This document shows positions 1 to 13,067 of a DNA stretch of 64,000 bases, piece after piece. The position numbers were made by a program, and so were the translations under genes. The notes under the pieces were generated by a model. It saw only the letters and a program-made list of their open reading frames with translations. It ran no database searches and was not told where the DNA came from. The stretch's first letter is position 1. Every line of letters begins with the position of its first letter. This DNA is from Maratus speciosus (taxonomy: Eukaryota; Arthropoda; Arachnida; Araneae; Salticidae), in assembly GCA_963932465.1 (NCBI GenBank), contig OZ010798.1, positions 21,214,918 through 21,278,917 of the forward strand, given 5' to 3'.

Positions 1-58
1 GTAAGGAGTATCATCTTCACTCTGTACTGAACTTTCAAAAACTTCAGGAACTGCATAT
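1..58 (-). CDS. Exon of the same gene, cut by the window edge
   Basis: A TATTATTACAG acceptor at 59-61 starts an exon that runs off the left edge. After one split base it gives 19 codons, beginning YAVPEVFESSVQSEDDTPY. Entry phase matches the 7279 donor. The peptide is acidic again, like the first long exon. The 3' end of the gene lies outside this window. Confidence 0.72.
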
Positions 59-231
59 CTGTAATAATATGGAACAAAATAGGTGTGGGAGACTTGTCGG
101 ATGAAAGGCATATAAAATACTTGACTTCTGAAAAGGAAAGTATAGGTTGTATTTTAGTTGACCAATCTAAGAAAGTGATTTCATTTATGATCTAAAAATG
201 ACGGGTATTTTTTCGTAGTTTTTTCGGTTTG

Positions 232-604
232 TCTCACCTGCTCTGCTCAACAAGCGCAAAACGTTTTGATACATTTACAAATTCATCTTTTAACGGAAAG
301 ATATAAAATTGGAAAGCCTGACTAGGGAAGCGATGTGGAATCGAACTCTGTTTTCCATTTTTTGATCAACAAATTAACTATCAAGTTAGAAGCGATTTTG
401 ATCACGTAACAAACACGTTTTTCACCCTTTCTGCGCCCTCTTTGAAGCTATTTTCTGGAAGATCTATTGCGTTCGCAAAACACCGGAAAAACGGTTCGAT
501 GACATAGTTTCTGAACAACAACTTCTGCTAGTTTCATGCATTTCTGAACAAAAATAATTTAAAACTTATGTCATAGAGTTGCCCTTTTGGATTTGAGAAC
601 CGTC
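232..604 (+). mobile_element. TTAA-family MITE, copy A
   Basis: Matches the 41932-42360 copy along most of its length, including CTGCTCTGCTCAACAAGCGC near its left end and GAGAACCGTC at its right end against TTAA (605-608). The left end itself has decayed. It shares that TTAA with an inverted neighbour (609-1016). Confidence 0.65.
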
Positions 605-608
605 TTAA

Positions 609-1016
609 GCCAGTTCTGAATAAGTTTTAATCAGAACTAAGGTTTTGTTTGGAAATGCATAAAACTAGCAGGTGTTGTTCTTCAGAAACAATATAATCGA
701 ACGGTGTCTTCCGTTTCTTTTCCCTTGCAAACGCAATAGATCATTCAGAAAATAGTGTCAAAGTGAGCGTTTTGAACGGAATTTCCGAGCGAAAGAAGAA
801 TAATCACTCAAGGAAGGGTGACGAACGTGTTTGTCACGTGATAAAAGTCGCTTATAATTCAATAGGTCATTTATTTATCAAAAAATGGAAACACAGTTCG
901 ATTCCAAATCGCATCCATAGTCAAGCCTTCCAAATGTATACATTTCCGTTAAAAAAATGAATTTGTAAATGCGTCAAAACGTTTTGCGCTTGTTGAGCAG
1001 AGCAGTTGGGAAAGCC
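609..1016 (-). mobile_element. TTAA-family MITE, copy B (inverted)
   Basis: Same family as 232-604 in opposite orientation; it ends GCGCTTGTTGAGCAGAGCAG...AAAGCC next to TTAA (1017-1020). With copy A it makes a foldback of nearly 800 bp whose arms are separated only by the shared TTAA. Confidence 0.68.
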
Positions 1017-1189
1017 TTAAAGCGATTTTGAAAACAATATTAACCGCCAACAACTCGAAAGTTTCTTACACAAAATATGAATAATACTGAATTTCAATTA
1101 CGTTACATACTCAAAATAGCTCCGATTTAAATGTACTGAAAATTGATAACACGTGTACTCATTTTTGATCTCATGGCTGTGTATCTACC

Positions 1190-1640
1190 CTATACATATA
1201 AAATCCTAATGAAACGAATTTATGAAACGAATATATGAAACGGCTGAAATGTAACGATTCTTTGAATCGACTGATTAAACAACTGATTATGTTTCACGGC
1301 GATTTCTCCTAAAATATGGAATATTTTGAGATGAAATTAACACCAAAAATCAATATTGATCCGCAGATTTCAAAACTGGTATTAAAATTTTTAAATTCGA
1401 ATTAGCTTTCGAAATATTAATTTTTTTCTAATTTTATATACATGTTTCTAATGATGGCAACTCAAATTTTAATCAAACAGATATTTTTTTTTTCAGATTT
1501 TAGAAGAGGTTACTATTTTAAACTAATTTGGCGAGAAGTTTGGCCTCCCTTAAATGTATGCTAAGAAATGTATCATGTTACTTTTATTCATAATTCAATT
1601 TGTATTTCATTATCATTTTATTTAATACAAACAGAAACAT
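1190..1640 (+). repeat. Partial copy of the 13068 repeat
   Basis: Shares TATAAAATCCTAATGAAACG, GTTTCACGGCGATTTCTCCT and AAATATGGAATATTTTG with 13068-13530, then diverges. Confidence 0.6.
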
Positions 1641-1696
1641 TTAAAATAAATGGCTTTCACTTCATTTTTTTAAACGAAATAAAAAGAAAAATATTA

Positions 1697-2306
1697 GGCA
1701 CAGATGTCTTATACGCACCGAGGTACCCAATTGGCGCCAAAATGGCATTATTTTGGTTGACATGGTAACCCGGCTACTGTTGTTTATTTAATAATAAGTG
1801 TTTATTTACTTTATTTTCTTTTTTTTATTTACATAAATTGTTTTGTTCTATAGTTAATTATTTTTTTGTTTATTTTCCTTTAAAAATAAAAAATAATAGA
1901 AAATAATTAAAAAATACGGTACTACTTAGTTATTCCATCGACCCATTTCGCAAAATTATATAAATCGCCAAACCACTCGCCATCAAATTATACAAATTGA
2001 CATAATTTTTATTTTAAATAACGAAAGGAAAAGAAAATAGTATAACATTAATAAATATACAAATAAAACGTCGAAATAAAAATCACTTGATGACGTAAAG
2101 ACTTCTAACTTGCTTAAAGTCAAGTGTGTGACATTAATCAACCATTATTGGCATTTAATCTTATAGTTTGGTGGTAGATTTTTGTTCGACGGGATAACTA
2201 AGTAGTACCAAAAATACATATGTAACTGGTATTCGAAAACGAGGATTTCGCCAAATTTTCGTAAAAAAAATCACGCCAAACCGGGTGCGTATATTGGAAT
2301 CTGGCC
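1697..2306. mobile_element. hAT-like MITE with nested insertion
   Basis: Inverted ends GGCACAGATG...TATACGCACC (left) and GGTGCGTATA...ATCTGGCC (right) are flanked on both sides by AAATATTA. The 8-bp duplication points to the hAT superfamily. The interior is interrupted by the MITE at 1918-2209. No coding capacity. Confidence 0.75.
1918..2209. mobile_element. hAT-like MITE nested in the 1697-2306 element
   Basis: The ends GGTACTACTTAGTTATTCC and GGGATAACTAAGTAGTACC are inverted copies, and AAAAATAC flanks both sides exactly (1910-1917 and 2210-2217). Partial relatives occur at about 39232-39410 (left end) and 58290-58377 (right end). 292 bp, non-coding. Confidence 0.82.
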
Positions 2307-2536
2307 AAATATTAAATGATGTAACAAACGATGACACTTAATTTCAACTTCAAAGCAATGTTTTAATTTACCACTCGAAAAAAAAAAAAAATGCTAACTG
2401 GCGACTTGAAAAATAGTTATTGGCGAGATTTGCACGTGGCTAGCGTAACAGTACCAAGAATTCTTTGCGACAATGCTTTTATGTAGTATTATTCGAAAAA
2501 AAAATTGATATTTTTTAATCGAAATGGAAAACTTTC

Positions 2537-2747
2537 GACACAGATGCCACATACGGTCCCATATTGGCGCTATTTTTTTTTCTGACGCCAATGTCATATA
2601 CGCAACGGGTACTTAACTGGCGCCATAGTATCGTTATTTTGCTTGATTTGATAAGCCGGATGTTGTTGTTTATGCTGTTGATTTTCTCCTGAAATTAGCG
2701 TCGGAAAAAAATCGCGCCAATATGGGGCCGTATATGATATCTGGGAC
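2537..2747. mobile_element. hAT-like MITE (211 bp)
   Basis: Inverted ends of about 45 bp (left GACACAGATGCCACATACGG; the right end carries CGTATATGATATCTGGGAC) are flanked by AAACTTTC on both sides. The interior resembles the interior of the 1697-2306 element, so these are one family at different ages. Confidence 0.78.
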
Positions 2748-2984
2748 AAACTTTCATATGTAAAGCGAAGGGATCAGAGCGTATTTATTTATGGCAGTTA
2801 CATGACTTGGACTATTATAATATAGATGAAATGACGGCGATAGAATAATATTTGGCGACTTATCACCTGTACCTGGCTAATATTAAAGTAACAAAATGGC
2901 ATCAGGAATATAAAAAGCGAAGTGGTTCGACGGAACTCTTGATGATAGTCACATGACTTAGGCTATTGTTATAGAAATTGTTTT

Positions 2985-3301
2985 AAAATACCGGGAGACA
3001 AAGACTCTGTACACTTAATTCCTTTTATTTTTAGCTTCTTTTCAAACGTTTAACAGATCCTCTTTAATAAAACACGAAAACAACCATTGGATGCCTTAAC
3101 AGCAACTGATTCGGCCTTAAATTTTTGAAATCAAAGGAAATTGAATGGAAACCCGTTTACAGAGAGATCTGCACAGCTTTTTTCAGTATAATTCAATCTT
3201 CTATAATATTTTTTAAACCGATCATATTAGCGTGTTTTTATATTCTGCGGTGTCTGAACGGGGGTTGGCGAGCGTAGCTTGCAGGGGGCAGAGCCCCCTA
3301 G
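2985..3301 (+). mobile_element. Helitron 3' portion, same family as 39035-40338
   Basis: Ends GGGGGTTGGCGAGCGTAGCT, hairpin AGGGGGCAGAGCCCCCT, CTAG/T. Upstream sequence from about 2985 (GAGACAAAGACTCT, TTAATTCCTTTTAT) matches the other copy. I cannot find its 5' TC end, so the true left limit is unknown. Confidence 0.72.
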
Positions 3302-5968
3302 TTCCAATATAAATTTTGAAAGTAAGCGCTCTATATTAAATATTCAATACATTTTTTTCTCTTATTTTATGTGATCAGTTGCACTTTCTGTAAAAATTAA
3401 ATTAATGAAAATATCAAATCATGTACAGTATTTTAAAATAATTTAAAAGGGCTTGAAAACAAGGCTCTTGTCATAAAAATACGAAGTAAAACAAGATGGC
3501 GTGCAAGATGGACGATTAATAACACGAAATAAACCAAAATAAGATAAACACATGGGCTAAAAGACATTTAAGAAAAAACCTTCAAAACTAAAATAAGTAG
3601 TGAAATGGAAATAACGTTTTTCTTTTAAAGGGAACTACGCCCACCTTTACTACAGATTAAAGAAAAAATGTGCTCACATTTATTTCCGGCTTAAGATTAT
3701 TAGCAAGAAACATTTAATTGATTATTTATTTAAAAAAAAAAATCCAAATTATCGTCCAGGTAGCCAAACAACAACAAGATAAATGAAGACAGCGATATTA
3801 GAAGATTGTCATCTTTAATGTATTATATATTTTTTATCTAAAATTCAAAGACCAAACTGAAAAAAGTGAATATTATCAAAATTTTATCCATTTTACATTT
3901 TAAAGATTTTCTTATATGTATAATATATTTTCCAATTTTTAGCTCATTTTTCTTCATATTGAAATATATGAAATGAATGTTTCTAAAATTCAGTAACATT
4001 ATTGAAAGGCCCTTATCAATGTCCATTTTCTCATTCTATGAAATGATAAAAAGGATATTTTAAGGAGATTGTTTGAGTAAAGGTGAAATTATTCCACTAA
4101 ATCTTTAGAATTACGAATTTTCTAATTTCATAACACGAAATCTTTTAAAAATCTATTGAAGAACTCAGAAAATCCTCGAATGTAATTTCGAACATATTTT
4201 CAGGAAAAATTCATGGAAAGGTACCATTTTTACCGACTGATATTTTGTACACAAACGATTCAATGGAGAAAATTCGTTAATTTTGTCAGTGATATTGAAA
4301 AGTTTGTCATCTTTAATGTATTATATATTTTTTTTCTAAAATTCAAAAATTAAACAAGCAAAAGTGAATATTAGCAAAATTTTATTCTTTTTACAATTTA
4401 AAGAAACATTTTGATCATACAATAGCTTACTGTTCATCTTTTGTCAAACGTTTATGTATCCATTAATTATTAGATACAGTACAGAACCATTTATCCAGGA
4501 TGGTTGGGGTCACATGTATTTCAGATAACTGGCTGGGCATTAAAGCAACATTTGATAAATTTTGTGGAATATATGTGTTTGTGGCATTATTTCTGATTTC
4601 AAATTAATTATTAGATTACTCAGAATCAGATCCAAACACAATCAAAAATTAAGCAGCGTTTGAAAGAAGGTATTTATAGTAACACCTTGGAAACTAAAAT
4701 TCTTTTTTTTTTTCCCTGCATAAAAATCAAAATGTTTGATATGTTACTAATTATGTTTCCATTTCCAATGCTAGATGCTTACATCAAGTTAAACCATGCA
4801 CTTTGCAATGTTTCAAGCAATGGATATGTCAAACTGCAAGCGTATGGCACCTTTTTTCTGAAATCAGTCTATTACAAATGTCATTCAGGATAACTGGTTT
4901 TCTGCTTTTCCGGATAAACGGTTCCATACTGTAATTACTTTAGCCCTTTATTACTGACGGTATTTATAAGTACCACTCACTTTAAATTGTCATTCTCACA
5001 TAGAGTATTATATTTGAATGTTACTTTGCATTAATATTCTTTTAACTCCACCTTTTTAGGCTATATGGTAGCAGAGTTCTAGGTTTGTTATTTTAACGAG
5101 GAAGGAGGCTATTTTTGAAGCAATCGATGTGTTTTGTACCGACATTTTATACGGATTGTCACGCTTTTCTTTTTATTATTGCAAACATAGTAAAGGACGC
5201 AAGATAAGTGTTGGATTTTTTTTTTATGCCTTCATTATGATCTTAGAATACAATTTGGCATTTCTTTTCTGTTTCATTATTGTTTTTTACAGAATATCGA
5301 AAAAGTGGTGGCACCGGCTCTTTTTTTACAATGCTAGAAATGGCGTATGTAAATTCCTATATTGCATATGTGGAGATGCGAGACAGCATGTCGTCGATGG
5401 AATGTAGAAGTTGCATAACTAAAGGACAGCTAACAAAATCGAAACCTGAAGAAAAAATTGTGTTTTTACTATCATCAAATTTGAATTTTTACTTATTTTT
5501 CATGGGTAAAATAAAATTATGCCAATTTAATATGTTTTTTATTATTGACTTATGAGTAGCTTCTTGTTATTTAGCTTTTTTTAAGAGTTTAAACTTAATT
5601 TGAAATAACATGTGGGCATAGTGTACTGACGATACTTTAAAGTACCACGTTAATTAGTTAGCTCTAACAAATTAAATTTCTCACGGGTGAGTTTTTCTTA
5701 TGTTTATCCTTTCATTTTCATTGTAGTAACTGAAAAAAAAAAAACTACTTGAAAAAAATTGCAGTAGATCATAATGCAGTAGATAAAGGGTTAATGATAC
5801 CCCCTTATTATCTTTTACCTGGCTATACCAAGAATCACGCGGGAAAAATATCCTAATAGACCACACGCACCAGGTGGTGCTACTTTTGTTTACGTGGAAT
5901 TATCCATAATAATATCGGTTCTTGCTAATATTTGTGCTTGCTGAACAAGCTGAACGCTGCACTGAATA

Positions 5969-5999
<31 letters not shown>

Positions 6000-6967
6000 A
6001 CCATTAATTAAACATAACCTACCACCATCAAAAACCGTAATATTATGAATTAAAGCTGTAAGTATAATTTTTTTTTTTTTTAATTTATTATAAGAATTAT
6101 TATGGAAGAAAAATAAGAAAGTGGACACCGACAAATAATGGAAATGCTTATATATTGAATTACGTTGTCAAGGGCACAGAATTCAATGATATAAGCAAAA
6201 TGGTTGTTTTCTGTGAGAAAAATAAGCTAAAGCTAAAAGTTATTTTCCCCTGTGCCCAAACAACCATTAAAATCAAGTGAATTGATTAAAAATGAAAACA
6301 GAATAGAAACAAATAATATGAAATGGAAAAATCAATAAAACCTATTTAAATATTTATAGGATATAAAATAGAAATAATAAACACCATACCGATTAATATT
6401 TCAATATTTTAGAATAAATCCACGCGCACATGGCATCCAAAATATCGTAAAGATTAAGGTGAATAAAACAGTTAAGAAATCACAGTAATTGATACCATAG
6501 GATGCAGTTAATACATTTTGAAATAAATTTTAAATAACTTTTAATATAATATAAAATAAAATAAATAGAAAGTAATTACATATTTAAAATGCACTATTAA
6601 ATTAATTAAAAACTGTTTAACAATATCGTCAAAATTTAGCTAAAAATTCCCCCTGGTGTAGTAAATTATAACTGAAATGTAGCTGGAAAAAGTAAAATTT
6701 ATATATATATATACACACACACACATATATATATATATATTACACCATTTAAAAATGCCAAAACACCATAACTCCAAAAGCAAGGTGTATATCTGCAAAA
6801 ATTTTTTTAACTATTAAATACTTAAAAGAACAAGAAAGACAGGTAAAAAACAAAAACAGTCTGTTCTTCCTCAGTGGGAGGACAGACAAAAAACTAACCC
6901 CACCCCCACTTTTAAAATTTGCAGGTTTCTGAACACACGCCCATCCCGCATTCAATACTGAAAAACT

Positions 6968-7046
6968 ATATATATATATATATATTTATTATTTATATAT
7001 ATATATATATTATATTATATTTATATATATATATATAATATATTTA

Positions 7047-7080
<34 letters not shown>

Positions 7081-7101
7081 ATATTATATATATATATATA
7101 T
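6968..7101. repeat. TA/TC microsatellite cluster
   Basis: Interrupted (TA)n with a (TC)n block near 7048-7067, just beyond the donor side of the 7389-7279 exon. Other simple repeats: (TA)n at 5970-5998, 13025-13077, 52520-52562 and 60794-60862; poly-T at 25490-25538 and 44434-44461. Confidence 0.8.
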
Positions 7102-7278
7102 AAAACGTTATCGTGACGATGGATGAGGTCAGAAATGTGTGAAATACAAAATACCCCTTTTCGTGCTTCGCATTATACATAGCTGCCTTAAATTGAGAGA
7201 AAACATAATTATTCTAAACATTTAATAAATATAACACACTTGAAATAATACGATTTCGTATGCTTTTACTTGACTCAC

Positions 7279-7389
7279 CTATTGATCAAATAGGGTTCGT
7301 ATGTCTGATAATTGTAAAATACTGGACGATATTCCAACAACATAGTAGGTAGCAAAACATGTGGAAGATAAACCACATTTTCATAATAT
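7279..7389 (-). CDS. Internal exon of the same gene (111 bp)
   Basis: Bounded by a GTTTCCTTTCAG acceptor and an AATAG/GTGAGT donor. One split base, 36 codons, two bases out. The peptide starts YYENVVYLPHVLLPTMLLEY and is rich in tyrosine, proline and aliphatic residues. This looks like part of a structured domain. I do not recognise the family. The AG at its end plus the first A of the 58-1 exon gives arginine. Confidence 0.8.
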
Positions 7390-9923
7390 CTGAAAGGAAA
7401 CAATAAATACATTCTGGTTAATCTATATTTCCAACTTAAAAAAAAATTACATAACACAAATTTGAAACAAGAAGATACAAAGCAGATATTTAAAGAAATT
7501 CCTACCCAGGCACATAACCTTTTAGATTATAGGTGGGAAAAATGCCTACAATCTGGAAGAAAGAATCAATGACCCATCATGTGAACAAATAGTTAAAATG
7601 TTATACGATACAGCAGATGTTATTAATATTTTTTAAATTAAATATTAACTATTCTCCAATAACTATATTTCTTGGTTTTATCCTAAGCTACATTTAAGGT
7701 ATCCTGTTGACAATTTAAAAATCATATTTAACTTATAAAACCGAAATAGTTCTCCAAAATTTCAGTTATATGTTTGACTAACACCTTAAAAATAATAGTA
7801 ATAAAATCCATGAAATAATGTGGAATGATAATAAATTCTAATTAATTTATTCATAAAAAAATGATGCTTAATTAAAATAGAACAAGACTTTATTTTTATT
7901 AAATATATATATATATATCTATCGTTTTCAATGCACTTTAGACAACTATACATTTCCTAAACACTGCGGAAAAAATTAGTCTAGTATGAAATGCAATCGT
8001 TACATTGCTTTGAATTTTATCGATCACATGCTGTCATTATGTCTTTCTAGAAAAAATTATCAACCGGAAAAGAGTTCAGCCCTCTTTCACCCACTCTACT
8101 TACCTTATCTTGCACCACAAAACTTCTTTCAGCACCCGTACTGAAACGCGCCTAAACGGATAGGCTATTTAAAATTCAAACATTCAAAGTCATGTCACTA
8201 AGGACCTCGATGCGATTCTGAAAATGGACAACGCAATTCACAGTTTTCAGGAACTGTACAGTGGTTCTCAAAAGCACATTTGTCACGACAGATACTACTA
8301 CGAATGAATATGAAGCGATTTTCCTGGTTTAGGTAAAAATATTTTTTCATGGATATATTCACCATACCTTGTGAATAGAAACCGATATTCCATGTAATAC
8401 CATCGTATGCAATGATTTTATACCCAGGGGTCTGTCCAGACTTTTCTCTCTGTGTCCTGTTTTTGTGAAACAGTTTTTTTACATTTGTGACAAATCTAGT
8501 TCTCATTTTGTGAACTTAAAATGATCGTTATATTCAGGTTCTTTTATATATATTTTCTTCAGAATATATGTGTATTTAAAATACATATATTTTCTTCATA
8601 TATGTAAAAGTGACAGGTCATATTTTAATTTTTAAAGGATTAGATTTGTGAAAGGTTTAGTTTAGAGCTGGAAAAATTTCGTAAAAGAGCTATTTTTAAG
8701 ACAAAGAATTTTGTGAAGGTTCCTTTTTAAGGTGAAAAGTTTTGTGAAGAGTTCTGTTTTGAGATGAAAAATTTTGTGAAGGGTCCTGATTTGAAATGAA
8801 ACATTTTGTGAAGGTTCCTTTAAAGGATCCAATTTTTTCCTAAACAGATCCCTGATACCAATATTTGTAGCATACAAAATACGAGTATGGTATAATGATA
8901 AAAAATAGTATACATTCAATTATAAATTAATAATTATGCCGATGATTTTATCTAATAATACATTTACTAAAATGTTTAAGCAGAATATTAGTGTGAGGCA
9001 ACTAATATATTTTTTTTTTTCAATTAGTAGCACCTTAATAAATAAAAATGTACTAAAAAATTATAGCCATCTGTTTTGAATACAACTTAGACAAATCTTT
9101 ACCTAATAAATGCCTTTTCGTAAATAAAAATTCTGTGAATGCGTCCAAAAGTAATATCTTTAAATACAAATAAAGCTAATGGAGATTAACAACATTGTAC
9201 CAGTGAAAAAATAACTCTTAGAATAACTGCAAACATGATAAAGTTTTTGATACAGCATTTTAGAGAGATAGAAAATCCACGTTATACAAATTCGATATTT
9301 TATGCGTAGCACATTTCAAATCATTTTTTCAGATTATAAACCGTCACAAACATAACACGGAATTTCAAACTCGAAGTCATGCGGCATCGTTGTGCCGGCA
9401 TAAATAGGCATTTTTTGATTCGTCGCTATTTCTGTTACAAACACTGTCATATTGTTTTTGTCTGGTCACACATGTGTCATCAGATAGATAATGATAGACA
9501 TAAATTTGTTCATATTCATCCTTTTAGAAATAGCTGCATAATTCCATCTGCGACTGAACACAAGCCAGCCCGCTCAACTGGCGCTCGGTGACAAATCCTT
9601 ATATTGCATCTATGATATTAAAGATTGGCGACATATGGGAAATAAAATTTGAATAGACCATAAATTTTCGAAGCCCGTTTGACTATTCAGCTATTTTCGA
9701 AGTAATATTTTATATTACTTCTCTAACTCATATAACAGAATAAGTTCGGTTGCGTATTCCCTATTTCTGCAATTTGGGTTGCTATATGGTTTAAACAAAA
9801 ATTTTGATTACTGCAATTTCTATGATAATCGTGGCGAAAGTCTAACACAAGCGGCAATTTTTTTCTTATATTATTTTTTATATTAACGTTTCTAGGCTAC
9901 AATCTTTAAAAATTTATCTCGAA

Positions 9924-9959
<36 letters not shown>

Positions 9960-10203
9960 CAGTTTTTCAAAATAGGAAAAACTCAAATTTAAGCTGCACT
10001 CAAAATTTTAATTGAATTGCAGAACTAAAAATGTTAAAAAATAAATTTTATAAGTGTTTTAGATTGAAGAAACGGTCAAAACCTGTTTTTACATCATTTA
10101 CGAAAATTTAAAAAAAGATATTTTTTATAATGCTACCGATATAACAATTGTTTAACATGAATACGTGATTACAAATCCTGAATTTGTTATAGGAAAAACT
10201 TAC
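7390..10203 (-). other. Intron between exons 10253-10204 and 7389-7279
   Basis: AT-rich, with no element ends that I can define. Near 8640-8850 there is a short imperfect repeat of about 45 bases built on TTTTGTGAAG. A poly-T tract lies near 9927-9956. A 102-codon frame on the minus strand at 8506-8198 has a cysteine-rich end but no splice or start context. Confidence 0.5.
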
Positions 10204-10253
10204 CTCATATGAGATTCAAGATGGTGAACATGAGTAGGTTCAACTGGGGAACC
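10204..10253 (-). CDS. Short internal exon of the same gene (50 bp)
   Basis: The acceptor is TCTGTATTTAG and the donor is ATGAG/GTAAGT. The 16 codons read GSPVEPTHVHHLESHM, then two bases AG that join the first A of the 7389 exon to form arginine. Entry is in phase 0. Being so short, the exon would not stand alone; its support is the two clean splice sites and the phase match on both sides. Confidence 0.72.
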
Positions 10254-11189
10254 CTAAATACAGAAAAGAGAAAAAACGTCAGTCAGTAATGCAACAATAA
10301 CAACTTCCCAAAAGCATATGAGAAATGTAAACATTCCTGTTTCAAAATTAATACCTTAACAACGGCGTTCCAATTAATTTTCTAGTTAAGGCTATGCATA
10401 GAGGAAATATTTTCCCTCCCCAACCTACCGAATGTTTTAGGAAACATTTACGAAATCGTTTTTTTATTTAACAGCATTTCATTCGCAGGCATGGCTAATA
10501 AAGTGCTATAAAGAAAGGTTATGAAAGATAGTGACCAGCGTTTTGCGGTTTTGATAACTTTATTACATAATGAGGTGTAATCGACTGAATCTACTTTTCA
10601 TTTATCCCCATGCAACAGTAAAAATTATATGGGAATATTATTTAACATCTACATAAACCCTTAAACTTTTTATATTTTTAAACTAATTATGTGCAGACAA
10701 AAGACAAATTTTCAGGTTTATGCCATGTACATATAGGCTTACTATAACGTTCCGGTATTAGCTTTAAGTAAACGAAAGATGATTAAAGCAACCAGAAAGG
10801 AAGAAGTGGTGGAAATAATTGTCAAAAAGGAGTCCGTCATTGTTTCAGAAAGTTCCGCGCTGTTGAGCAGCTGACTTGAGAACAGCCTTAAATCTCGGAA
10901 ATCAAATAATTTTCTAAGATTACTCAACATAAAGAGACGCATTTCAGATTCGTGGATACATCGGTAGAGGATTCGACATACTTTATTCTTAGATCAGGAA
11001 ACATTTATCTTCATTTACAGTGTACAATCTCGAAATTCTGACGATTTTGAACTTCACAGTACTGGCTAGTAGCTCATAAAATGTTTTGTGATACTACAGA
11101 TTTACAAAAATTAGTGCTTTCAACCAATTATGATTTGAATTAATAAATAATCGGTTAAATAAAAATCATTTCGCAAGTTATTCACATAA

Positions 11190-13020
11190 TATCATACTTC
11201 TTTGTGTATAGAACACAATAACATCTTCGACTTAAAATGGGTCCTATATCCTATACGACAATATGCCTAGTCTTAGAATTTATTTACAAGGATTCAATTC
11301 CCGAATAAAATGCGACCCATTACAGTTGATGTCGCTTCATAAATTTGGTATTGCTAGACATTTTATATAATATAACTCTTTTTCGCACATAAAAAACATT
11401 TACGTTGGAAACATCTGCATAAAATTGGTTATTTTTGCAAAAGACATCACGATAAGAATATTATTGTCTTAAAATTTACATAACAGAACCCAGTTTATCT
11501 TAGCTCCTACCACAACTCTTCCGTAGTAATATCAATTCACTATATCCATCATAAATATTGTGTAAGACAATTAACTTTGAATAAGGAAAAAACTTCTAAA
11601 CATGCAGTCAAAAAGAGTCATAAAAAGCTAATAGAGTTTTAAGAATAAATTCCTAGTATGCTTATATAAAAATACACTGAGCTCTATATATAACAGCAGT
11701 TCTCAGTTGGCGTTCTGAAGCATGCAAGGCAAAGGTAAAAAATAGCCCGCGTTATCAATGATAGATATTAGTGTTCCCCAATTTATGCTTCTCTAAATAC
11801 GCTACACTTATCAAATTAAAAAGTTATTTTCTAATCAAGTAAGGGAATGCGATAAACAGCCTTTTTTGAAATGAATAACTAAAGTTATCTTCAATGTATC
11901 TTTCCGCGCTGACCGCTGGAAATCGTGTCGTCACCTGTTATATATGGAGCTTAGTTAAAAAATATCCTTATATAAAATAACAATTCTTGAAAAATAAATT
12001 ATTCTTTTTCTTGTTTAAAATATGTTCTGCGTACTGAGATCAGAAAGATGAACAAAAATTAAAACTTTAAAAATGCGAAATACTCTGAACTCATATCAGG
12101 CATAATTTTGAAATAACAAATTGATACATATAATTGTTCTAAGCATTGAAATTCGTAATTCCATCTTCATTAAGGCTCTCCACAAATCTAAAATCCCAAA
12201 ATATTATGAGAATATCATAATTTACTCATATAAAAAACATTTATGTGAACATATTTGATGTAAAAAGGTCATTTGAACCTATAGTACCACCACTAAGAAA
12301 ATCGTGGTTTTAAAATGTACGTAATACAAACTATTTTTCTTACCTCAAACGAAATCACTTCCTCGGAAGCAAACATTACTCTAGACATCATTAATTCAAT
12401 TAATGACAATAAACTTTGAAAACTTTGAAAAAAATATTCAAGTATTCAAAAAGAGCCACAATATAGACTGAGAAAAATATTTTTCCAAGAATGGTTGTTA
12501 AAATGAAAGCATTGTTATACATTGTTGTCTAAAATACATTGTTACTATGACTTCAATGGCACATTATTTCAAACTCAACAATGGGGAAACAATGGGAAAA
12601 TCTAGAAAATTTGGTTGTGGGATCGAAGGCGAAATTGAATAAAAAGCAATAAATTACAACAATTATAATTTATACCGATATGTCCCTGCTTTGCATATTC
12701 TCAAACTAAAACATCAAACAATTAGCAGCAATAATTAACAATTAAGTTTAACAATTAACTCTAACATTAAACATTGATATTTAATATTTGTACCAATAGG
12801 CACCATGTTTTGCGTACTCTCACACTAAAACAATATTATGATCCAATAAAATAAATATTCAGATAAAATTCTATTTTTTTTTTTTTACAATAATAAAATT
12901 TATAAAACAACATTGATAACTTAATATGCCATAAATGTACAATCATGGAAGAAAAAACGACACAATCCCTCTCTCCCAATTTGTACCAATATGCACGTGT
13001 TTTGCGTAATCTCACACTAA
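11190..13020. repeat. Duplicated intron segment, copy 1 (uninterrupted)
   Basis: Matches 24290-24870, 26400-26996 and 29280-29420 in order. Landmarks: ATAAAATGCGACCCATTACA, AACAGAACCCAGTTTATCTT, AATCACTTCCTCGGAAGCAA and TATGCACGTGTTTTGCG. Copy 2 has gained a TTAA MITE, an AGGGTTCCGTA fragment and a Helitron since the duplication. The candidate start exon 12391-12344 lies inside. Confidence 0.7.
12344..12391 (-). CDS. Candidate alternative start exon (copy 1)
   Basis: On the minus strand an ATG-ATG opens 16 codons (MMSRVMFASEEVISFE) that end in phase 0 at a GAG/GTAAGA donor. Phase 0 fits the next exon downstream, 10253-10204, so a transcript starting here would read straight into GSPVEPTH. 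There is no polypyrimidine acceptor upstream, which argues for a first exon rather than an internal one. The same short frame and donor are kept in a second copy at 26643-26611. It is short and unproven. Confidence 0.35.
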
Positions 13021-13067
13021 AAGAATATATATATGTATATATATATATATACATACATATATATACA

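Larger units (their letters stand above)
59..7278 (-). other. Intron between exons 7389-7279 and 58-1
   Basis: Holds the paired TTAA elements (about 232-1016), a dispersed repeat start (1190-1640), three hAT-like MITEs (1697-2747) and a Helitron 3' end (3301). From 3.3 to 6.7 kb I see only AT-rich sequence: a direct repeat near 3810 and 4310, and short chance frames. TA and TC microsatellites occupy 5970-5998, 6700-6740 and 6968-7101. Confidence 0.6.

Noticed and set aside
8198..8506. Minus-strand 102-codon frame with a cysteine-rich end (SICRDKCAFENHC)
   Set aside because: No acceptor/donor pair in phase with the neighbouring exons, no promoter or start context; a frame of this length is expected by chance here.
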